A DNA stretch of 58,834 nucleotides from Ciceribacter sp. T2.26MG-112.2 (GTDB taxonomy: Bacteria > Pseudomonadota > Alphaproteobacteria > Rhizobiales > Rhizobiaceae), in contig NZ_UEYQ01000021.1 in the NCBI RefSeq assembly GCF_900492205.1, positions 1 through 58,834 of the forward strand, given 5' to 3'. This document shows positions 25,675 to 38,750 of the stretch, piece after piece (within the stretch, counting starts at the first letter, position 1; each line of letters begins with the position of its first letter). The translations under genes and the position numbers were made by a program. Under the pieces are notes generated by a model that was given only the letters and a program-made list of their open reading frames with translations, was not told where the DNA came from and searched no databases.

Positions 25675-26462
25675 GCTTGTGGACACGCATCGCTGGCTGG
25701 GGCGCACTTATCTTCGGCCTGCTCTATTTCTTCGTGCCGCTCGGCGGCCTGTTCGAATTCTCGCTGAAGGCGCGTCGCGGCGTCTACTCCTTCGACGCCT
25801 ATGCCAAGGTTCTCGCCGACCCGCAGTTCCAGCAGACCTTCACCTATTCCGTGGTCATGGCCCTGGTCACCATCGCCATCGGCGTGGTTCTGGTCGTGCC
25901 GACCGCCTTCTGGGTCAGGTTGAAAATGCCCTGGGCCCGGCCTTACGTCGAGTTCCTGACATTGATGCCGCTCGTCATTCCGGCCATCGTCATCGTCTTC
26001 GGCTATATCCGCCTCTACAACACGTCGAGCTTCCTGCCGCTGACCGGATCGGTGATGGGCACCAACCTCTTGCTCGCCTTCGGCTATACCATCCTTGCCC
26101 TGCCCTACATGTACCGTGCGGTCGACACTGGACTGAGAACCATCGATGTCGCCACGCTGACCGAGGCGGCCCAGAGCCTGGGCGCCGGATGGGTGACCAT
26201 TCTCGGGCGGGTCATCCTGCCCAATGTCATCCCGGCGGTCCTGTCGGGCGCCTTCCTGACCTTTGCCATCGTCATCGGCGAGTTCACCCTTGCCGCCCTG
26301 CTCGACCGGCCGGCCTTCGGTCCCTACCTGCAACGGATCGGCGCCAACAAGGCCTATGAACCCTTCGCACTGTCAGTGATCGCCTTCGGCATCACCTGGG
26401 GCTGCCTCGTGCTGATCCAGCTCGTCTCGCGCCTGCAAAAGACCGCCCAACGCCCCGCCTGA
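25671..26462 (+). CDS. ABC transporter permease (second)
   Basis: A 263-residue permease with six hydrophobic segments and its own EAA loop (LTEAAQSLGAGWVTILGRVILPNVIP, about 160 onward). The ATG at 25671 overlaps the stop of the first permease by four bases, so the pair is translationally coupled and forms the heterodimeric channel. It resembles PotC. The next gene, an ATPase, starts ten bases after its stop. Confidence 0.9.
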   Translation: MSLWTRIAGWGALIFGLLYFFVPLGGLFEFSLKARRGVYSFDAYAKVLADPQFQQTFTYSVVMALVTIAIGVVLVVPTAFWVRLKMPWARPYVEFLTLMPLVIPAIVIVFGYIRLYNTSSFLPLTGSVMGTNLLLAFGYTILALPYMYRAVDTGLRTIDVATLTEAAQSLGAGWVTILGRVILPNVIPAVLSGAFLTFAIVIGEFTLAALLDRPAFGPYLQRIGANKAYEPFALSVIAFGITWGCLVLIQLVSRLQKTAQRPA

Positions 26463-26472
26463 GGACAAATTT

Positions 26473-27531
26473 ATGGCATTCCTGACCCTGACGAATATCG
26501 AGAAGTCCTTTGGCGCAGTCAAAGTCGTCCACGACTTCGACATGTCGATCGACAAGGGCGAATTCGTGTCCTTCCTCGGGCCCTCCGGCTGCGGCAAGAC
26601 GACGATCCTGCGCATGGTCGCCGGCTTCGAGACCCCGTCAGGCGGCACGATCACGATCGACGGCAAGGACCAGTCGCGTCTGAAGCCGAACCAGCGCAAT
26701 ATCGGCATGGTGTTCCAGGCCTATGCGCTGTTTCCCAACATGAACGTATTCGACAACGTCGCCTTCGGCTTGAAGGTGGCGGGCAAGCCCAAGGACGAAA
26801 TCCAGGCGCGTGTCACGGAAATGCTGAAGCTCATCCATCTGGAGCATCTCGCCGACCGCTACCCCTATCAGATGTCGGGCGGCCAGCAGCAGCGCGTGGC
26901 GCTCGCCCGGGCGCTTGCACCGAAGCCGCAGGTGCTGCTGCTCGACGAACCGCTCTCGGCGCTCGATGCCAAGATCCGCGTGTCGTTGCGCGAGGAAATC
27001 CGCCACATCCAGCGCCAGCTCGGGATCACCACGATCTTCGTCACCCACGACCAGGAAGAGGCCCTGTCGATCTCGGACCGCGTCGTCGTGATGAATGCCG
27101 GCCGTGCCGACCAGATCGGCACGCCCTTCGAGATCTACAACCGACCGGCCACCCGCTTCGTCGCCTCCTTCGTCGGCACGCTGAACCTGATCGAGGCGAA
27201 GGTCGTCGACGCGCAAAAGAGCACCGTTGCGATCGGCGACCAGATGATCGTGCTCGCGGAGAAGATCGACCTTGCCGCCGGCAGCGCGGTGCAACTGGCC
27301 ATGCGCCCGGAAGCCGGCTCCATTTTGCCTGGAGCGACCGGCAATACAACGCTGACCGGCCAGGTCGTGTCGAGCCATTTTCTCGGCTCGGTGATCCGGA
27401 CGCGGATGGATGTCGCCGGCAATACCGTGTCCTTCGACATGTTCAACGATCCGAACATGGCGCCGCCGGCGATCGGCGATACCGTCGCGCTGAAGATCGA
27501 TTCCGCCGATCTCATCATCCTCCAGGCGTGA
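26473..27531 (+). CDS. ABC transporter ATP-binding protein (PotA/FbpC-like)
   Basis: A 352-residue ATPase with an N-terminal nucleotide-binding domain and a C-terminal TOBE region. Walker A GPSGCGKT is at 36-43; the signature MSGGQQQRVA is near 134 and Walker B LLLDEPLSALD near 155, followed by the switch histidine in VTHDQEEA. The C-terminal third carries the TOBE-type beta segment used by polyamine, iron and sulfate importers. It energises the two upstream permeases. The gene continues the operon. Confidence 0.93.
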   Translation: MAFLTLTNIEKSFGAVKVVHDFDMSIDKGEFVSFLGPSGCGKTTILRMVAGFETPSGGTITIDGKDQSRLKPNQRNIGMVFQAYALFPNMNVFDNVAFGLKVAGKPKDEIQARVTEMLKLIHLEHLADRYPYQMSGGQQQRVALARALAPKPQVLLLDEPLSALDAKIRVSLREEIRHIQRQLGITTIFVTHDQEEALSISDRVVVMNAGRADQIGTPFEIYNRPATRFVASFVGTLNLIEAKVVDAQKSTVAIGDQMIVLAEKIDLAAGSAVQLAMRPEAGSILPGATGNTTLTGQVVSSHFLGSVIRTRMDVAGNTVSFDMFNDPNMAPPAIGDTVALKIDSADLIILQA

Positions 27532-27679
27532 GGCGCCCGTCACGCGGCAATAACGCTACGCCGATCATGACACGGGACACGCATGCCCTCGCGTGAGATT
27601 TGCACGCCTGCGATCCACTTTGTTTACAAAATCATGGAAACATGAGGATCGGCTCGACGGGATGTGTGAGGATCGACGC

Positions 27680-28843
27680 ATGGGGAAGCACGACGGACAG
27701 GATCTGCCGGTTTCTGCAACGCAATTCATGGCCCAATTCATGCGGTTGAAGCGCGGCTCGGTCAGCCGGCGCCACTTCCTCGGCGTCACGGGCCTCGGCC
27801 TTGCAACCGCAGCTCTCGGCGGCGCCTGCGGCCACCCCTTCGTCGGTCCAGTCGCGGCACAGGACGCCGGACGGCTCATCCATCTCAACTCATGGCCGAA
27901 CTATCACGACCCGGCGACCTTCGAAGCGTTCACCGCCGCAACCGGGATTGCCGTGGATCTGAGCGTCACCAGTTCGAACGAGACGATGTTGAGGGCGTTG
28001 AGCACCGGCACCGCCAATTGGGACCTCTTCGTCCCGACCAATCATACGATTTCCACCTATGTGGAACGTGATCTGATCGAAGAACTCGACCTCGCCCGTC
28101 TCAGGCATTACGACGCCGCCAGCCAGAACCTGCTCTTCACCTGGGCTGGCCAGGTGTCCGGCCGGACCTATGCCGTGCCGAAGAACTGGGGAACGACCGG
28201 CATCGCCGTCAACACCGGCGAGCTGAGAACGGGTATCTCCAGCTGGAAGGACTTTTTCGCCACGGCAATGAACGAGGGCAGCGGGCGCACAATGGTACAC
28301 GACTACCAGATGACGACCATCGGCAGCGCGCTCGTCTCCCTCGGCCACTCGTTCAATTCCGTCGACCCGACAGCACTGGCAGAAGCGGAAGAACTGCTGC
28401 TCGCGGTCAAACCGCATCTGCTGGCGATCGACAGCGACTATCAGGCCGCCATGCGTGCCGGTGACGCATGGCTCACCATGTGCTGGACCAATGACGGCCT
28501 GCAATTGAACCGTGACATGCCCGAGATCGAGTTCACCCTCGGAAGTGATGGCGGCGAAATCTGGACGGACTACTTCGCCATACCGAAATCCGCGCCGAAC
28601 AAGGCGGCGGCCTATGCCCTGCTCGACTTCCTGCTGGACCCCGCCGTGGCGGCCCGCGAGCACATGACCAACGGCGCGCCGACCACCGATCGCCGGGTCA
28701 TGGAGCTTCTGCCGAAGGAGATCAGGTCCAACAGGATCATCTATCCGGACGAAGCCGCCCTGACCCCACTGGAATTCGGCGCGGCGGTGACGCTGACCGA
28801 TCCCGGCCGCGCCGACCTCATGGCGCGCTTCAAGGCGGCCTGA
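27680..28843 (+). CDS. Second substrate-binding protein, PotD-like (Tat-type signal)
   Basis: A 387-residue periplasmic binding protein. I place the start at the ATG at 27680, following TGTGAGGATCG; an upstream in-frame start at 27593 adds about 29 residues. The signal is SRRHFLGVTGLG, a twin-arginine-like motif with an LSG hydrophobic core and a probable lipobox-like Ala-Cys region. The mature sequence begins LIHLNSWPNYHDPATFEAFTA, the PotD/PotF opening, with STGTANWDLFVPTN near 88 and PKNWGTTGIAVNTG near 150. It lies 148 bp beyond the ATPase, so the importer may serve two ligands or use two affinities. Confidence 0.8.
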   Translation: MGKHDGQDLPVSATQFMAQFMRLKRGSVSRRHFLGVTGLGLATAALGGACGHPFVGPVAAQDAGRLIHLNSWPNYHDPATFEAFTAATGIAVDLSVTSSNETMLRALSTGTANWDLFVPTNHTISTYVERDLIEELDLARLRHYDAASQNLLFTWAGQVSGRTYAVPKNWGTTGIAVNTGELRTGISSWKDFFATAMNEGSGRTMVHDYQMTTIGSALVSLGHSFNSVDPTALAEAEELLLAVKPHLLAIDSDYQAAMRAGDAWLTMCWTNDGLQLNRDMPEIEFTLGSDGGEIWTDYFAIPKSAPNKAAAYALLDFLLDPAVAAREHMTNGAPTTDRRVMELLPKEIRSNRIIYPDEAALTPLEFGAAVTLTDPGRADLMARFKAA

Positions 28844-29074
28844 CGGCTCGGCCAGCGCGCAGGCAGCAAAGCTTGACATCCGGGTTGAGAGCAGCCGGAC
28901 AACCGCACGCGCGCGATCGTTTTTCGATTCTGCGCCAATGCTTTACCCGCCCCACCTGAATCGATACGGGAAGCAATTGAATCAGCGCCTGAAGGCGCTG
29001 AATCGACTCCTGAACGCGCACAGCGTTTCCCAAATCGACTGAACCCGATGGCTGGCCGGCAAGCGAGACGGCGA
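28844..29074. other. Intergenic region with a short hairpin
   Basis: This 231-bp stretch separates the convergent binding-protein and metH genes. It holds a perfect 7-bp hairpin CAGCGCC-TGAA-GGCGCTG (28983-29000) and several GAATCGA/TTGAATC repeats. The hairpin lacks a T-run on either strand. No convincing gene was seen. Confidence 0.5.
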
Positions 29075-32842
<3,768 letters not shown>

Positions 32843-32881
32843 GGCCTACCCCTTCCTTACAAAAGACAATACAGCGAAATC

Positions 32882-32901
32882 ACATAAAGATATGTTTATG
32901 T
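32882..32901. promoter_or_regulatory. Candidate SahR (SAH-responsive) operator upstream of metH
   Basis: ACATAAAGATATGTTTATGT is a 20-bp near-perfect dyad: two 7-bp arms (ACATAAA / TTTATGT) around GATATG. It lies 39 bp before the metH ATG. The AT-rich pattern with ATAAAGATAT resembles sites described for SahR, an ArsR-type S-adenosylhomocysteine sensor that controls metH and related genes in proteobacteria. No sahR gene is in this window, so the regulator would act in trans. Confidence 0.6.
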
Positions 32902-33036
32902 CAACATACGAATGACATTCTCACCCCATTTACCCTGCGCACCACCACCGGTGGACGAAACCTTCAGCCTCGGTGACAAGCGAGGCATTTGCCGCTATTG
33001 CATTCAAACGATTAGATGCACGACGGGAGGAACTTC

Positions 33037-34293
33037 ATGTCCGTGGTCACCCCAGCTTCGGCCCTGGCAGAGAACTGGACCGGCCGGCCCTATCACCGCA
33101 AATGGTTGCTGGACCAGGCGAACGGCCTGTTCGATTTCTTCCAGTATGGCAGCATCAACCCGAAGGGCGGTTTCTTCGATCTGACGCGTGACGGCAAGCC
33201 GATCTCCACCGAAAATCCGGTGCGTGGCATCCATGCCAGCGCCCGCATGGTGCATTGCTTCGCCATCGGTGACCTGTTCGGCCGTCCCGGTGCCGCCGAC
33301 ATCGTCGATCACGGCATGCAGTTCCTGTGGAACCGCCATCGCGACGAAACCCATGGCGGCTATTTCTGGCAGGTCGACGACAATCGCGCGGCCGACGCCT
33401 CGAAGCAGGGCTACGGCCACGCCTTCGTGCTCTTGGCGGCCTCATCCGCAAAGACCGTCGGCCATCCGCTGTCCGACCGGATGCTCGCCGACATCACCGA
33501 AATACTGGAGACCCGCTTCTGGGAAGATCGCCACGGCGCGATCGCCGAGGAGTTCTCATCCGACTGGCAGCCCGTACCCGGCTATCGCGGCCAGAACTCC
33601 AACATGCACCTCACAGAAGCGCTGATGGCCGCCTTCGAGGTGACCGGCGAGCGCCGTTATCTCGACATGGCGACGAGCATTGCCGACCTCGTTATCCGTC
33701 GCCGTGCCGCCGAACAGGGCTATCGCGTGCCCGAGCATTTCGACGAGAACTGGACGCTCGACCGCATCTACTACCACCCGAACGAAATGTTCCGCCCGGC
33801 CGGCACCACGCCCGGCCACTGGCTGGAATGGGCCCGCCTGGTGCTCCAGTTGTGGGTGCTCGGCGACAAGAAGCATGACTGGATGCCGGAAGCGGCGCGC
33901 GGCCTGTTCTTCCAGTCCATGTCGCTCGGCTGGGACAAGGACCGCGGCGGCTTCTTTTACACGCTCGACTGGGAAAACGTGCCCGACAAGAGGATGAAGC
34001 TCTGGTGGCCCTTGTGCGAGGGAGCCGCCGCCGCGCACTTCCTCAACCAGCATCTGCCGAGCGACTTCCATGAGGAAAGCTACCGCAGGATCTGGGGTTT
34101 CATCGCCAATCACAGCCTGGATCATGCCTTTGGCGGCTGGCACGAGGAACTGACCGAGGATCTTGTCCCCTCGACCACGCTCTTCCCCGGCAAGGGCGAC
34201 ATCTACCACGCACTCCAGGCCTGCCTCATCCCGCTCTTCCCGGCGACCGGAAGCTTGACCCGCGTGATTGGCGAAACCGGCGGTGCCGTCTGA
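33037..34293 (+). CDS. AGE-family sugar epimerase/isomerase (N-acylglucosamine 2-epimerase-like)
   Basis: A 418-residue (alpha/alpha)6-barrel enzyme of the AGE superfamily. Start chosen at 33037, after GGAGGA; a longer frame lacks support. Conserved stretches are NPVRGIHASARMVHCFA near 64, GYGHAFVLLAAS near 126, RGQNSNMHLTEALMAAFE near 185 and GRGGFFYTLD-type sequence near 305. The catalytic histidines in these stretches (HASARMVH, YGHAF, NMHLTEA, plus DIYHALQA near 393) are the pattern of AGE epimerases, mannose isomerases and sulfoquinovose isomerase. Substrate is unassigned. It converges on the exporter operon. Confidence 0.85.
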   Translation: MSVVTPASALAENWTGRPYHRKWLLDQANGLFDFFQYGSINPKGGFFDLTRDGKPISTENPVRGIHASARMVHCFAIGDLFGRPGAADIVDHGMQFLWNRHRDETHGGYFWQVDDNRAADASKQGYGHAFVLLAASSAKTVGHPLSDRMLADITEILETRFWEDRHGAIAEEFSSDWQPVPGYRGQNSNMHLTEALMAAFEVTGERRYLDMATSIADLVIRRRAAEQGYRVPEHFDENWTLDRIYYHPNEMFRPAGTTPGHWLEWARLVLQLWVLGDKKHDWMPEAARGLFFQSMSLGWDKDRGGFFYTLDWENVPDKRMKLWWPLCEGAAAAHFLNQHLPSDFHEESYRRIWGFIANHSLDHAFGGWHEELTEDLVPSTTLFPGKGDIYHALQACLIPLFPATGSLTRVIGETGGAV

Positions 34294-34354
34294 TCCCGCC
34301 TGGTTCACGGTTGATGTATTGCTGACTAACTTGCAGCCGGGAGTGGCCGCTGAC

Positions 34355-35557
34355 CTATTCCTTGCGCTCCTCGACCAGCGTGCCTGCGCTGATCATGTCG
34401 CTCGGATGCAGGATGACCCGCTCTCCTTCGGCAAGCCCGCCCAGCAGTTGGGCTGTCTCGTCGTTCATCTGCCCGATCTCGACGGCGACCTGCTGCGCCC
34501 GACCGTCGCGAACGACAAAGACGCTCCACTGCCGGCCATCCCGGAACAGTGCGCTGATCGGCAGTTGCAGCGTCTCGTCGCTCTGCCACAAGGTCAGCCG
34601 CGCATAGACACGGAAACCATGGCCGAGACGCGGATCGTTTTCCTCCAGATCGAGAACGAGATTGACCCTCTGCTCCTCGATACCCAGCGCCGAGACCTTG
34701 GTGAAACCGGCCGGATCGATGCGACGAACCTTGGCCGACAATGCCTTTTCGCCGCCCCAGTCGAAGATCTCCGCCTTCGAACCCGTCGCAACGCGCACGG
34801 CATCCGACGACAGAAGATCGACGGTCACTTCAAGATCGGCCGGATCGCCGATCTCGGCGATCTTGGTTCCGACCGCCACCGGTTGCTCGCTTCTGGCGAA
34901 AACCGAGAGGATGACGCCGTCGACCGGGGCGGTCAGGTAGACGCAACAACTGGCGTCAGGCTTCCGGTTGGGATCGTTCGGGGGGATAAGGCGTGCCTCG
35001 GCGCTGGCAAGCTCTGCCCTGCGCAACTCGATCGCGGCCTGCGCCGAACCGATCTGCGCTTCCAGCACTTCGACGTCGGTGCCCGCCTTCTGCAGCGCGC
35101 TCTGAGCGAGGAATTTGGTCTTGGCCAGCGCCTCCGCCCGCTGCAGGTTGTCGCGCGCGAACTGCAAGTCGGATTGCAGGCGCTTCAGGTCGATCTCGGC
35201 CATCGATACCGCAGCGCGCGCAGCATCGCGCGCGGCGATGAGCTCGGCCTGGCTGCGGCTGTCGATCAGCGGCGGATCGAGCGGATGGATCGCCGCCACC
35301 ACGGTCACGCCCGCCCTGACCGTGTCGCCCTCGTCGAGCACGGTGCGGGCGAGATGGCCGGCAATGGGTGACGACACCGCATAGACTTCGCGCACCCGCG
35401 TCACGCCCTCCTGCGACACCGTGACCCGCATCGGTCCGCGTGTCACCGCCCCCACGTCCACCATCTGCGGCTTTTCCCTGAGCGCATAGGCAAAACCGGC
35501 AACCATCGCGCCGACTGCGACGACACCGATGACACGCTTGAACCATTTTCCCTGCAT
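34355..35557 (-). CDS. Periplasmic adaptor (HlyD/MacA-like) of a tripartite exporter
   Basis: A 400-residue membrane-fusion protein. One N-terminal membrane anchor (about residues 10-27), then a barrel and lipoyl half (GAVTRGPMRVTVSQEG), a long coiled-coil hairpin (about 95-180, rich in A, E, R, Q), the second lipoyl half and a beta-barrel domain. It would link an inner-membrane ABC transporter to an outer-membrane channel. The gene follows the FtsX-like permease gene by four bases, making a three-gene operon. The outer-membrane partner is not in the window. Confidence 0.9.
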   Translation of the reverse strand: MQGKWFKRVIGVVAVGAMVAGFAYALREKPQMVDVGAVTRGPMRVTVSQEGVTRVREVYAVSSPIAGHLARTVLDEGDTVRAGVTVVAAIHPLDPPLIDSRSQAELIAARDAARAAVSMAEIDLKRLQSDLQFARDNLQRAEALAKTKFLAQSALQKAGTDVEVLEAQIGSAQAAIELRRAELASAEARLIPPNDPNRKPDASCCVYLTAPVDGVILSVFARSEQPVAVGTKIAEIGDPADLEVTVDLLSSDAVRVATGSKAEIFDWGGEKALSAKVRRIDPAGFTKVSALGIEEQRVNLVLDLEENDPRLGHGFRVYARLTLWQSDETLQLPISALFRDGRQWSVFVVRDGRAQQVAVEIGQMNDETAQLLGGLAEGERVILHPSDMISAGTLVEERKE

Positions 35558-35561
35558 CGGG

Positions 35562-37925
35562 CTACTCCCTGGATTTCAGTACGGCGATGAGATCAAGTTC
35601 ATCGATCCTGCGGCGCACGATCAGCGCCGAGGCAAGCGATGCCCCCAGGACCACGAGACTCGCCACGGCATACGTCGAAGCGTTGACAAAAAACGGTATG
35701 CGAAACAGGTGGCTCTCGATCCCATCGACCACAAGGCTGGCGAAGGAATATCCGAGCAGCCAGCCGAGCGGCTGCGCCGCGAGGATGACGGTGGCAAGCT
35801 CCGTCATCAACACGCTGGAGACTTCCGACGGAGTGAAGCCCAACACCCTCAGGCTGGCGAGTTCCCGAGCGCGTTCCGAAAGCTGGATGCGCGCCGAATT
35901 ATAGATGAGGCCGAAGGCGACGATGACGGCCAGCGTCGTGTAGACGATCTGGACCATCACGATATTCTCCTCGATGGTCGCCCTGAACCGCTCCCGCGAC
36001 AGCCCGATCAGCATGACGAAGGCGAGCGCCGGCGTGTTCTTGACCTCGGCGAACAACGCGTCCCGCTGCAATGAATCGAGTGAAATACGGGCACCGGAAA
36101 TCCGCCGCCCATCCCCGATCAGGCGGTTGAGAGCCTCGATATGCATATGGGCGTCAATGCCGACCAGGCTCTGGCTTATGCCCGTCACAGGAACCGAAAC
36201 CTTGCGATGGTCGCGCTCGACCAGTTCCACTTCGATCATGTCCCCGACCTTGACGCCCAGTTCCTCGGCGACGCGTCCGATCAGCAGAATGCCGTTGGGT
36301 GGCGGCGAGATCGGACGCATGTCGGCGTCCATGATGCGTCCGAGATCGGTCTCGGAGTTAAGGCCGAAGATCGTCAGATCCTTCTCATTGTGCCGGCTCC
36401 TCACCGTCACCGAGATCGCCCGAAAAGGCTCGGCACGCAGTACACCCGGCAACTGCCGCACGGAATCGAGCGCGGCGATGGGCCGGTCCTGATCGAAATA
36501 AAGGCTGGCGTCCTGGCGTTCCATGCGGAAGAAAATCTCTTCGACCATATGGCTGACGGCGTCGGTGGTAAACAACGACACGACCAGCAGCGCGACCGAA
36601 AAGGAGACACCGAGCGAGGTGAGGAACGAGCGGACCGGAGCCCTGATGATCTGTCGGAAGGCCATGATGGTGAGCTGCGACACGAATCGAGGCCCGCCCG
36701 CGCGGCGCTTGAACAACGAACGAAAACGCAAGGGGGCCGGAGGCTGCATGGCGACGGCCGCCGGCAGGACGACGACCGCCCAGATCGCCCGGATCGCCCC
36801 GGCAAACGCGGCCGCGACGCAGATCCCCGCCGAGATGGCATAGAGGTCGAAGCTCTCGCGGAAAATCAGGAATGGAAAGGAAAAGAAGCGGGCATAGAGC
36901 CTGGTCATCTCGCGCCCGGTCCAGTTTCCCGCCAGAAAACCGATGGCGACGCCGATCAGCGCAATGACGATGGTGAGCTTGAGATAGTGCCAGGCCACCT
37001 CCGTCTCGCGGTAGCCGAGCGCCTTCAAAAGCCCGATCTGCTCGCGCTCCAGCGTGATCAGCCGCGTCAGGATCATGTTGACCAGGAAGGCGGCGACGAA
37101 CAGGAAGATTGGCGGAATGACCGCCGCCATCGCCCTCAGCTGGTCCAATTCGTTGGCGAGAAAGGTGTCGGAAATCTGGTCTTCACGGCCATAGGCGCCG
37201 CGTCCGCCATATTGCTCGAGCAAGTCGTCCAGCGCTGCTGTCGTCACGTCCAGGTTCGTGCCGCGCAAGGTCGACAGCACGACATTGTTGAAGGCGTCGC
37301 CCATGTCGAAAATGCCTTCAAGGGCCTTGCGCGACATGTAGAAGACGCCGAAGCGCCGTGGATCCGGTACCATGTCGCCGGGGCCGATCGTGTAGATATA
37401 TTCCGGCGACAGCACGATGCCGGTCACGGTCAGGATCTGCTTTCGGCCGTTCATCACGGCGGCAAACCGGCTTCCTTCCTTCAGGCGATGCGCCTTGGCG
37501 AAGCTGTCGAGCACCGCGGCCTCGTTGGCCCGCCCAGGTTCGGGCAGGCGACCGCTGCGAATATAGAGACGATTGACGCCCGGCTGACCGCTATCCGGCA
37601 GGGAGACGGCCACGCCGGTCGCCGGCTCGACCATGCCCTCGATGTCGAGCAGCACATATTTGACGATTCGAAGCTCGACACTGCCGATCCCCTCGATCGC
37701 GGCAATCCGGTCGCGCAGGTGCAGCGGTGCGCGATTGGCCTCGGCGAAGAGATTGGCGAACCGATAGCGTTCGTAGAAGACATCGCGGGTCTCCTCGAGC
37801 GAGCGGTAGGAGCCGATGGCGATGATGATCGTCGCAACCCCGCAGGCCATGACCAGCGCAACCGCGAGCACCTGGGCCCAGAGCCTGAGCAGGTCGCGGT
37901 AGAGCTTGCGGTCGAGCATCGACAT
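35562..37925 (-). CDS. FtsX-like ABC transporter permease
   Basis: A 787-residue membrane protein with an N-terminal membrane helix, a large periplasmic domain (about 45-270), three helices, then a second helix-periplasmic-domain-helices unit. This duplicated FtsX/MacB layout (about eight helices) is that of DUF214-type permeases which move lipids, peptides or macrolide-like molecules by a mechanotransmission mechanism. It pairs with the preceding ATPase (four-base gap) and the adaptor. Larger than MacB's permease part. Substrate is not identifiable. Confidence 0.85.
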   Translation of the reverse strand: MSMLDRKLYRDLLRLWAQVLAVALVMACGVATIIIAIGSYRSLEETRDVFYERYRFANLFAEANRAPLHLRDRIAAIEGIGSVELRIVKYVLLDIEGMVEPATGVAVSLPDSGQPGVNRLYIRSGRLPEPGRANEAAVLDSFAKAHRLKEGSRFAAVMNGRKQILTVTGIVLSPEYIYTIGPGDMVPDPRRFGVFYMSRKALEGIFDMGDAFNNVVLSTLRGTNLDVTTAALDDLLEQYGGRGAYGREDQISDTFLANELDQLRAMAAVIPPIFLFVAAFLVNMILTRLITLEREQIGLLKALGYRETEVAWHYLKLTIVIALIGVAIGFLAGNWTGREMTRLYARFFSFPFLIFRESFDLYAISAGICVAAAFAGAIRAIWAVVVLPAAVAMQPPAPLRFRSLFKRRAGGPRFVSQLTIMAFRQIIRAPVRSFLTSLGVSFSVALLVVSLFTTDAVSHMVEEIFFRMERQDASLYFDQDRPIAALDSVRQLPGVLRAEPFRAISVTVRSRHNEKDLTIFGLNSETDLGRIMDADMRPISPPPNGILLIGRVAEELGVKVGDMIEVELVERDHRKVSVPVTGISQSLVGIDAHMHIEALNRLIGDGRRISGARISLDSLQRDALFAEVKNTPALAFVMLIGLSRERFRATIEENIVMVQIVYTTLAVIVAFGLIYNSARIQLSERARELASLRVLGFTPSEVSSVLMTELATVILAAQPLGWLLGYSFASLVVDGIESHLFRIPFFVNASTYAVASLVVLGASLASALIVRRRIDELDLIAVLKSRE

Positions 37926-37929
37926 GGCG

Positions 37930-38637
37930 CTACCAGCTCACGGCGGAGGGCGGCAGCCGCACCGCATTGGTGAAGGACTCCTCGATCCGGCCGTCGCGGA
38001 AGGAGAAGACGCGATGGGCGATCTGGCGGATGGCGGCGTTGTGGGTGATGATCCCCATGGTCGTGTTGAATTCCGCGTTGACACGGCACAGCACGTCGAG
38101 CACGAGCACGCCGGTCTTGGAATCGAGCGCCCCGGTCGGCTCGTCGCAAAGCAGCACGTCCGGCCGCTTGACGATGGCGCGAGCGATCGCCACGCGTTGC
38201 TGCTCGCCGCCGGACAGCTGCGCCGGGAAATGATCCATGCGGTCCTTGAGCCCAACCATCTCCAGTGCCTCGCCCGGGTCCATCGGATTGGCCGCGATCT
38301 CCGTCACCAGAGCGACGTTCTCATAGGCCGTCAGGCTCGGGATCAGATTGTAGAACTGGAAGACGAAGCCGATGTGGTCGCGGCGAAATTGCGTCAGCTG
38401 CCGCTCGGAGAACGCGGTCAACTCGTGATCGGCACAACGGACCCTGCCCGAGCTGGCCCGATCGAGCCCGCCCATGATGTTGAGCAGCGTCGACTTGCCG
38501 CTGCCCGAGGGGCCGAGCAATACCGCCATCTCCCCGCGCTCCAGCGTCAGGTCGACGCCACGAAGGGCCCAGACCTCGACATCGCCGGTGCGATAGGTCT
38601 TGGTGACATTGTCCACCTGAAAAAGTACGTCTGCCAT
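37930..38637 (-). CDS. ABC transporter ATP-binding protein (MacB/LolD-like)
   Basis: A 235-residue ATPase. Walker [10 protein letters not shown] is near 42-50, the signature [15 protein letters not shown] near 143, and Walker [12 protein letters not shown] near 165, followed by the H-loop in GIITHNA. The sequence AGALD and the LolD/MacB-like [11 protein letters not shown] group identify it as the energising subunit of a type VII ABC exporter. It is the first gene of the ATPase-permease-adaptor operon. Confidence 0.92.
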   Translation of the reverse strand: MADVLFQVDNVTKTYRTGDVEVWALRGVDLTLERGEMAVLLGPSGSGKSTLLNIMGGLDRASSGRVRCADHELTAFSERQLTQFRRDHIGFVFQFYNLIPSLTAYENVALVTEIAANPMDPGEALEMVGLKDRMDHFPAQLSGGEQQRVAIARAIVKRPDVLLCDEPTGALDSKTGVLVLDVLCRVNAEFNTTMGIITHNAAIRQIAHRVFSFRDGRIEESFTNAVRLPPSAVSW

Positions 38638-38750
38638 CGCGCGGCCCTGTCAAACTCGATCAACGATAGAGAACCCCACAGGACCTGGCCTTGATCATTG
38701 TCAAAGCCGAAACCGGCGACCGAACCGACGGCGCGGTGCGGCGAGCCGCG

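Noticed and set aside
28830..29033. Short minus-strand frame in the gap after metH
   Set aside because: Overlaps the end of the binding-protein gene, no ribosome site, no recognised family.
36141..37973. A plus-strand frame of about 610 codons opposite the FtsX-like permease
   Set aside because: Repetitive Arg/His/Gly composition typical of antisense frames.
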